Shown one piece after another: positions 60,023-64,000 of a DNA stretch of 64,000 nucleotides. A program made the translations under genes and the position numbers. This DNA comes from Rhizobacter sp. AJA081-3. GTDB lineage: Bacteria; Pseudomonadota; Gammaproteobacteria; Burkholderiales; Burkholderiaceae_C. Each line of letters begins with the position of its first letter. The stretch's first letter is position 1. Below the pieces are notes generated by a model. It saw only the letters and a list, made by a program, of their open reading frames with translations. It ran no database searches and was not told where the DNA came from. The stretch lies in contig NZ_CP059067.1 in the NCBI RefSeq assembly GCF_017795745.1, positions 2,294,001 to 2,358,000 of the forward strand. The letters run 5' to 3'.

Positions 60023-61428
60023 GCCGCGGCCACGCGCAGCAGGGCCGCGTCGGCCTGCGGCTTCGCGATCAGCTGCAGGCCGGCGGGCCAGCGCCCGTTG
60101 GCATGAAAGCCGGCCGGAACGCTGATGCCCGGCGCGCCGGCGAAAGTGGCGTAGATCGTCGACTCCATCCAGCGGTGGTAGGTGTCCATCTCGCGGCCGG
60201 CGACGTGCGTCGGCCAGCGCTGCCCGATCGGGAATGGCCACACCTGCGTGACCGGCAGGGCGAGCACGTCGAAGCGCTCGAAGAGTTCGAGCATGCGCGC
60301 ATGGAATGCCGTGCGGACTTCGCTGGCGCGCATGAACTCGGTGAAGCTCAGCGTCGCGCCCTGGTCGTATTCCCACAGCGCCTCGGGCTTGATGCGTTCG
60401 CGCGCACCGGGCCGCCCCAGCAACGCCCTGATCCGCGCACCGACGAGTGCCCGGCGCCACACCAGCCAGGCATCCCAGAGCCGCTCTGCGTCGAAGCCCA
60501 AGGCCGTGGGCTCGACCTGCGCGCCGGCCGCGGCGAAGCGCGCCAGCGCGGCTTCGGCCACGTCGAGCAGCCCCGGCTCCATCGCCAGGTGGCCGCCGAG
60601 ATCGCCGAGCCAGGCAATGCGCAGGCCGCGCAGCGTGGCCGGGTCGGCCGCGGCCTGGAAGTCCTGCGGCCCCTCGGCGATCGACAGCGGCGCCCGCGGG
60701 TCATGGCCGGCCTGGATGGACAGCAGTTTCGCGAGGTCCTTCACCGTGCGCGCCATCGGCCCCTCGGTGCCGAGCTGGCTGACCCAGGTGTCGGCCGCTG
60801 GCCAGTACGGCACGCGGCCCTGGCTCGGGCGCAGGCCGAAGATGTTGGCCCAGGCCGCCGGGTTGCGCAGCGAGCCCATGAAGTCCGAGCCATCGGCCAC
60901 CGGCAGCAGCCGCTGTGCGAGCGACACCGCAGCGCCGCCGCTGCTGCCGCCGGCGCTGACCGCCGGGTCCCAGGCGTTCGGCGTGGCGCCGAACAGTTCG
61001 TTGAAGGTGTGCGAGCCCAGGCCGAACTCGGGCAGGTTGGTCTTGCCCACGACGATGCAGCCGGCGGCTTTCATTCGCGCGGCCATCACGCTGTCGCGCG
61101 CCGGCAGCGCATCGGCGAGCAGCGGACTGCCCAGCGTGTTCGGGAAGCCGGTCACCGGCGAGGCGTCCTTGATCGCCTGCGGGATGCCGTGCAGCCAGCC
61201 GCGTGAACGGCCCTGCTCGAGCTCGGCATCGCGCTCGTCGGCCTGGCGCAGCAGCACCTCATCGGGTGCCAGGTTGACGATGGCGTTCAGCCGCGGGTTG
61301 AGCCGGTGGATGCGCTCAAGGTACGCGCCCATCACCTCGCGGCACGACACGCGGCGCGCATGGATCGCCGTCGACAGCGCATCGGCGTCGAGCGCGGTGA
61401 GGTCGCCGAGGTCGCCCAGGCGGCTCAT
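59965..61428 (-). CDS. Amidase (amidase signature family)
   Basis: 487 aa. Catalytic Lys in GIPQAIKDASP, cis-Ser and nucleophile Ser in VSAGGSSGGAAVSLAQRL, the Ser-cisSer-Lys triad. The rest of the core (GLRPSQGRVPYWP, GTEGPMARTVKDLAKLL) is typical. Cytosolic, substrate unknown; it could act on amides from the nitrile hydratase but lies 44 kb away, 35 bp downstream of selD on the same strand. Confidence 0.92.
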   Translation of the reverse strand: MSRLGDLGDLTALDADALSTAIHARRVSCREVMGAYLERIHRLNPRLNAIVNLAPDEVLLRQADERDAELEQGRSRGWLHGIPQAIKDASPVTGFPNTLGSPLLADALPARDSVMAARMKAAGCIVVGKTNLPEFGLGSHTFNELFGATPNAWDPAVSAGGSSGGAAVSLAQRLLPVADGSDFMGSLRNPAAWANIFGLRPSQGRVPYWPAADTWVSQLGTEGPMARTVKDLAKLLSIQAGHDPRAPLSIAEGPQDFQAAADPATLRGLRIAWLGDLGGHLAMEPGLLDVAEAALARFAAAGAQVEPTALGFDAERLWDAWLVWRRALVGARIRALLGRPGARERIKPEALWEYDQGATLSFTEFMRASEVRTAFHARMLELFERFDVLALPVTQVWPFPIGQRWPTHVAGREMDTYHRWMESTIYATFAGAPGISVPAGFHANGRWPAGLQLIAKPQADAALLRVAAAYESLIGGLLSLRPPEPAG

Positions 61429-61463
61429 GGCGGTGTCATCGCGGCCGCCGCGCAGGCTCGCTG

Positions 61464-62528
61464 TCAGGCGACGACCAGCCTCGGCGCTCCGCTGGCGGCA
61501 GTCACGCCGCCCACCACAGCGGCCTGTGCGAAGCCGTGGCGCTGGAAGGTGGCGAGCACCGCATCGAGCGATGCGGGCGTGCAGGCCACCAGCAGGCCGC
61601 CGCTGGTCTGCGGGTCGGTAAGCAGCGCGCGGTCTTCGGCGGCGAAGTTCGCCGGCAGACTCACATCGCTGCCATAACCCGCCCAGTTGCGCCCCGAAGC
61701 GCCTGTGACAAAGCCCTGCGCAGCGAGTTCGCGCACGCCACTCATCAGCGGCACGGCGGCCCAGTCCAGGTGCACTTCGCAGCGCGCCCCGCGGGCCATC
61801 TCCAGCGCGTGGCCGGCCAGGCCGAAGCCGGTGACGTCGGTCAGCGCGTGCACGCCGGGCAGCGCGGCGAGCTCGGGGCCGGGCGTGTTGAGCTTGGTGG
61901 TGGTCTCGATCATGCGGGCGTAGCCAGCGTCGCCCAATTCACCCTTCTTCAGCGCCGCCGACATCACGCCCACGCCCAGCGGCTTGCCGAGCACGAGCAG
62001 GTCGCCCGGCTGCGCATCGGCATTTCGCTTGACGTGCTTCGGATGCACCAGCCCCAGCGCCACGAGGCCGTAGATCGCCTCGACGGAATCGATGGTGTGG
62101 CCGCCGGCGATCGGGATGCCCGCGGCGCGGCACACCGAGGCGCCGCCTTCGAGGATGCGGCCGATGGTCTGCGTGGACAGCACGTTGATCGGCATGCCCA
62201 CCAGCGCCAGCGCCATGATCGGGCGGCCGCCCATGGCGTAGACATCGCTGATGGCATTGGTGGCGGCGATGCGGCCGAAATCGTGCGGGTCGTCGACGAT
62301 GGGCATGAAGAAGTCCGTCGTCGCGATCAGCGCCTGCTCGTCGTTGAGCTGGTAGACGGCCGCGTCGTCGGCGGTCTCGATGCCCACCAGCAGCTCTTTC
62401 GGGATCGGCATCGCGGCCGTGCCCTTGAGGATCTCGGAGAGCAGGCCCGGGGCGATCTTGCAGCCGCAGCCGCCGCCGTGCGACAGCGAGGTCAGGCGGG
62501 GTTCGGCGGGTTTTTCGGGTGCGTTCAT
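61464..62528 (-). CDS. selD: Selenide, water dikinase (selenophosphate synthase; SenC role in the selenoneine cluster)
   Basis: 354 aa. SHGGGCGCKIAPG places Cys21 and Lys24 at the active-site positions (Cys, not Sec). ATTDFFMPIVDDPHDFGRIAATNAISDVYAMGG, GGHTIDSVEAIYG and LTDVTGFGLAGHALEMA are SelD motifs. Makes selenophosphate from selenide and ATP. Overlaps senB (ATGA), so its selenophosphate probably feeds selenoneine synthesis and perhaps tRNA or Sec use. Confidence 0.95.
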   Translation of the reverse strand: MNAPEKPAEPRLTSLSHGGGCGCKIAPGLLSEILKGTAAMPIPKELLVGIETADDAAVYQLNDEQALIATTDFFMPIVDDPHDFGRIAATNAISDVYAMGGRPIMALALVGMPINVLSTQTIGRILEGGASVCRAAGIPIAGGHTIDSVEAIYGLVALGLVHPKHVKRNADAQPGDLLVLGKPLGVGVMSAALKKGELGDAGYARMIETTTKLNTPGPELAALPGVHALTDVTGFGLAGHALEMARGARCEVHLDWAAVPLMSGVRELAAQGFVTGASGRNWAGYGSDVSLPANFAAEDRALLTDPQTSGGLLVACTPASLDAVLATFQRHGFAQAAVVGGVTAASGAPRLVVA

Positions 62529-63505
62529 CGTCGGTCTCCGGGGTCGGTGCGTTCTGTCAGTTCGGCCAGCAGGCGGTGCAGCGTGTCGCGTTCGGCCTGC
62601 GGCGAGAACAGCGGCGCGCGTTGCGCCACCTGGCGCGTCAAAGCCGGCAGCATATCGGCATCGTCGCGGGCGCGCTCCAGCAGGGTCGCCAGTGCTGCGT
62701 CGTCGCCGGGCGAAAAGTAGCCGTCGTAGTCTTCTCCGAGCAGGCCCAGGTTGCCGTCGATGCGCGAGGCCAGCACCGGCGTGCCGCTGCGCACGGCCTC
62801 GATGACCACGTGCGCCCCGCCTTCCATCCGGCTCGGGTGTACCAGCACATGGGCCGCCTGGATGCGCCGCCGGGTGGCCGCGTGCGGCAGCGCGCCGAGC
62901 CAGCGGTAGTTGGACTGCGCTGCGGCGCGCGCCTGCGCCAGCGCGCCCAGCGCCGGGTCGAGCGCCGCGCCGACATGGTCGAGCAGGATGTCGCTGCGCG
63001 AGGCCAGCCGCTCGGCGGCACGCAGGTAGGAGCGCGGATCCTTCTCCTCGCGCAGGTGGCCCACCATCAGGGCGCGCAGATGGCGCATCGTTCGCGGCAG
63101 CACGCGACGCGCCGGGCAGGACTGCAGCACCACGCGGCAGCGCTCGCGCAAGTCCAGCGGCAGCCGTTCGCAACCCAGTTCATTGAGCACCACGAGGCGG
63201 TCGGCGCGCTGAAGCGAGCCTTGCGCGTCGGCATCGCTGTCGATGTCGCGGTACAGGTCGGTGCCGGTGAGCACCAGCACCAGCGGCCGCTGCGGGTGCG
63301 CGGCGCGCCAGGCTCTCACCGAAGCCGCCGAGCGGCGGGCGTGCAACGCGATCATCAACGCTTCGTCGCCGCCGCGCCACTGGCCCGTCAAGGCAACGTT
63401 GTAAGCTGGACGCAGCAAACGCGACCAACGCTGCGCGGTCTGCCAGTTGCCGTTGTTGGCGTCCGCCAGCGCCGGGGTCACGATCACGATGGATTCACGA
63501 TGCAC
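62525..63505 (-). CDS. senB: SenB-type selenosugar synthase (TIGR04348 glycosyltransferase)
   Basis: 326 aa. IVIVTPALADANNGNWQTAQRW is the characteristic start; GT-B fold with VGHLREEKDPRSYL and SRMEGGAHVVIEAVRSGTPVLASRIDGNLGLLG. In the described selenoneine pathway SenB joins selenophosphate to UDP-GlcNAc to form a selenosugar. Start GTG at 63505 abuts the senA start. Confidence 0.9.
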   Translation of the reverse strand: MHRESIVIVTPALADANNGNWQTAQRWSRLLRPAYNVALTGQWRGGDEALMIALHARRSAASVRAWRAAHPQRPLVLVLTGTDLYRDIDSDADAQGSLQRADRLVVLNELGCERLPLDLRERCRVVLQSCPARRVLPRTMRHLRALMVGHLREEKDPRSYLRAAERLASRSDILLDHVGAALDPALGALAQARAAAQSNYRWLGALPHAATRRRIQAAHVLVHPSRMEGGAHVVIEAVRSGTPVLASRIDGNLGLLGEDYDGYFSPGDDAALATLLERARDDADMLPALTRQVAQRAPLFSPQAERDTLHRLLAELTERTDPGDRR

Positions 63506-64000
63506 GTCGCAAGCCTAACGCCAGTGGCACGTCTGGCCCGAGAGGGAAATGCCGATGTCGTCGCCCAGGCGCTGCAAGCCAGCCGGCGCGATACGCTGGC
63601 GACCTTCGCGTTGTACGAGCAGGCGCTGCCGGGCCTGGACGTGCCAAGACGGGGCGAGCTGAACCCGCCGCTGTGGGAACTGGGCCACATCGGCTGGTTC
63701 CAGGAGTACTGGCTGGTGCGCAATCCGCTCCGCGGCCACGGTGCGGCCGCCGACCCCGACGCACCGCGCGGCCGGCCGCTGCGCCCCGACGCCGATGCGC
63801 TCTACAACTCCAGCCGCGTGCCGCACGACTCACGCTGGTCGCTGCCGCTGCCCGATGCGCAGCGCACCCGCGACGAGCTGGTGCGTCAACTGGATTCGAC
63901 GCTGGCGCTGCTGGGCGGCGTCGACGCTGGCGACGACGATTCGCTGTATTTCTACCGCCTCGCCCTGCTGCACGAAGACATGCACCACGAGGCGGCGCTC
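63500..64000 (+). CDS. senA: SenA-type selenoneine synthase, N-terminal part (cut by window end)
   Basis: An open frame of 167 codons running off the right edge. N-terminal DinB-like domain as in EgtB/SenA: DTLATFALYEQAL, WELGHIGWFQEYWLVRNP (His63) and LLHEDMHHEAAL (His158, His162, Glu164 as iron-site candidates). SenA couples trimethylhistidine with a selenosugar. EgtB, the ergothioneine enzyme, is the alternative, but the adjacent senB and selD favour SenA. ATG at 63500; the start is tight against senB. Confidence 0.85.
   Translation, partial: MHVASLTPVARLAREGNADVVAQALQASRRDTLATFALYEQALPGLDVPRRGELNPPLWELGHIGWFQEYWLVRNPLRGHGAAADPDAPRGRPLRPDADALYNSSRVPHDSRWSLPLPDAQRTRDELVRQLDSTLALLGGVDAGDDDSLYFYRLALLHEDMHHEAAL

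Noticed and set aside
59965-61428. Amidase as a partner of the nitrile hydratase operon
   Set aside because: Separated by 44 kb and linked to selD instead; a metabolic link remains possible but is not supported by position.
61464-62528. Selenocysteine in SelD
   Set aside because: The active-site codon encodes Cys and no in-frame TGA is present.

Overview
The window is about 64 kb of GC-rich DNA from a betaproteobacterium. The pheS-pheT-ihfA-MerR-tRNA-Pro order, the LIV-type transporter next to beta-oxidation genes, and the protein sequences point to Burkholderiales, probably the Rubrivivax/Leptothrix/Methylibium side of the order. That placement is inferred from gene content and order only. 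I saw no CRISPR array, insertion sequence, prophage or rRNA operon, and no gene-free stretch longer than 300 bases. The DNA looks like compact chromosomal core plus a lineage-specific metabolic island.

Layout. (1) 1-2441: the 3' end of a membrane pyrophosphatase fused to an OmpA-like domain, a HAD hydrolase, a small zinc-ribbon protein, a very small minus-strand gene preceded by two LexA-type boxes, and tRNA-Pro(GGG). (2) 2487-10383, minus strand: the translation operon thrS-infC-rpmI-rplT-pheS-pheT-ihfA-merR. It is preceded by a threonine-rich leader peptide and an intrinsic terminator that look like an attenuator. (3) 10386-22515: envelope lipoproteins, a DUF4331 protein, a patatin-like protein, a cobalt-type nitrile hydratase operon (alpha, beta, activator), tex, and a group of small secreted or membrane proteins.

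(4) 22498-37929, minus strand: fifteen tightly packed genes (gaps of 25 bp or less, many start/stop overlaps). They cover acyl-CoA oxidation (FadB-like protein, thiolase, two acyl-CoA dehydrogenases, two thioesterases, two SDRs, a CurA-type reductase) plus accessory proteins. (5) 38053-44946, minus strand: a complete LIV-type ABC transporter (livKHMGF) and an acyl-CoA ligase. Regions 4 and 5 together look like uptake, activation and oxidation of a carboxylic acid. (6) 45118-48659: msrB-yciB-bolA-ppiC and the divergent tesA/LolD-like pair. (7) 48681-58579, minus strand: a FecR-type protein and the propionyl-CoA to succinyl-CoA operon scpA-meaB-pccB-pccA-VOC-def. A divergent GntR/FCD regulator and a 20-bp palindrome lie at its head. 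(8) 59444-64000: folA, an amidase, and a selD-senB operon abutting a divergent, truncated senA. This matches the described selenoneine pathway.

The propionyl-CoA operon would take up the C3 units left by odd-chain or branched substrates oxidised by region 4. The most unusual sequence signals are the LexA-box microgene at 2080-2273 and the thrS attenuator at 10226-10383.
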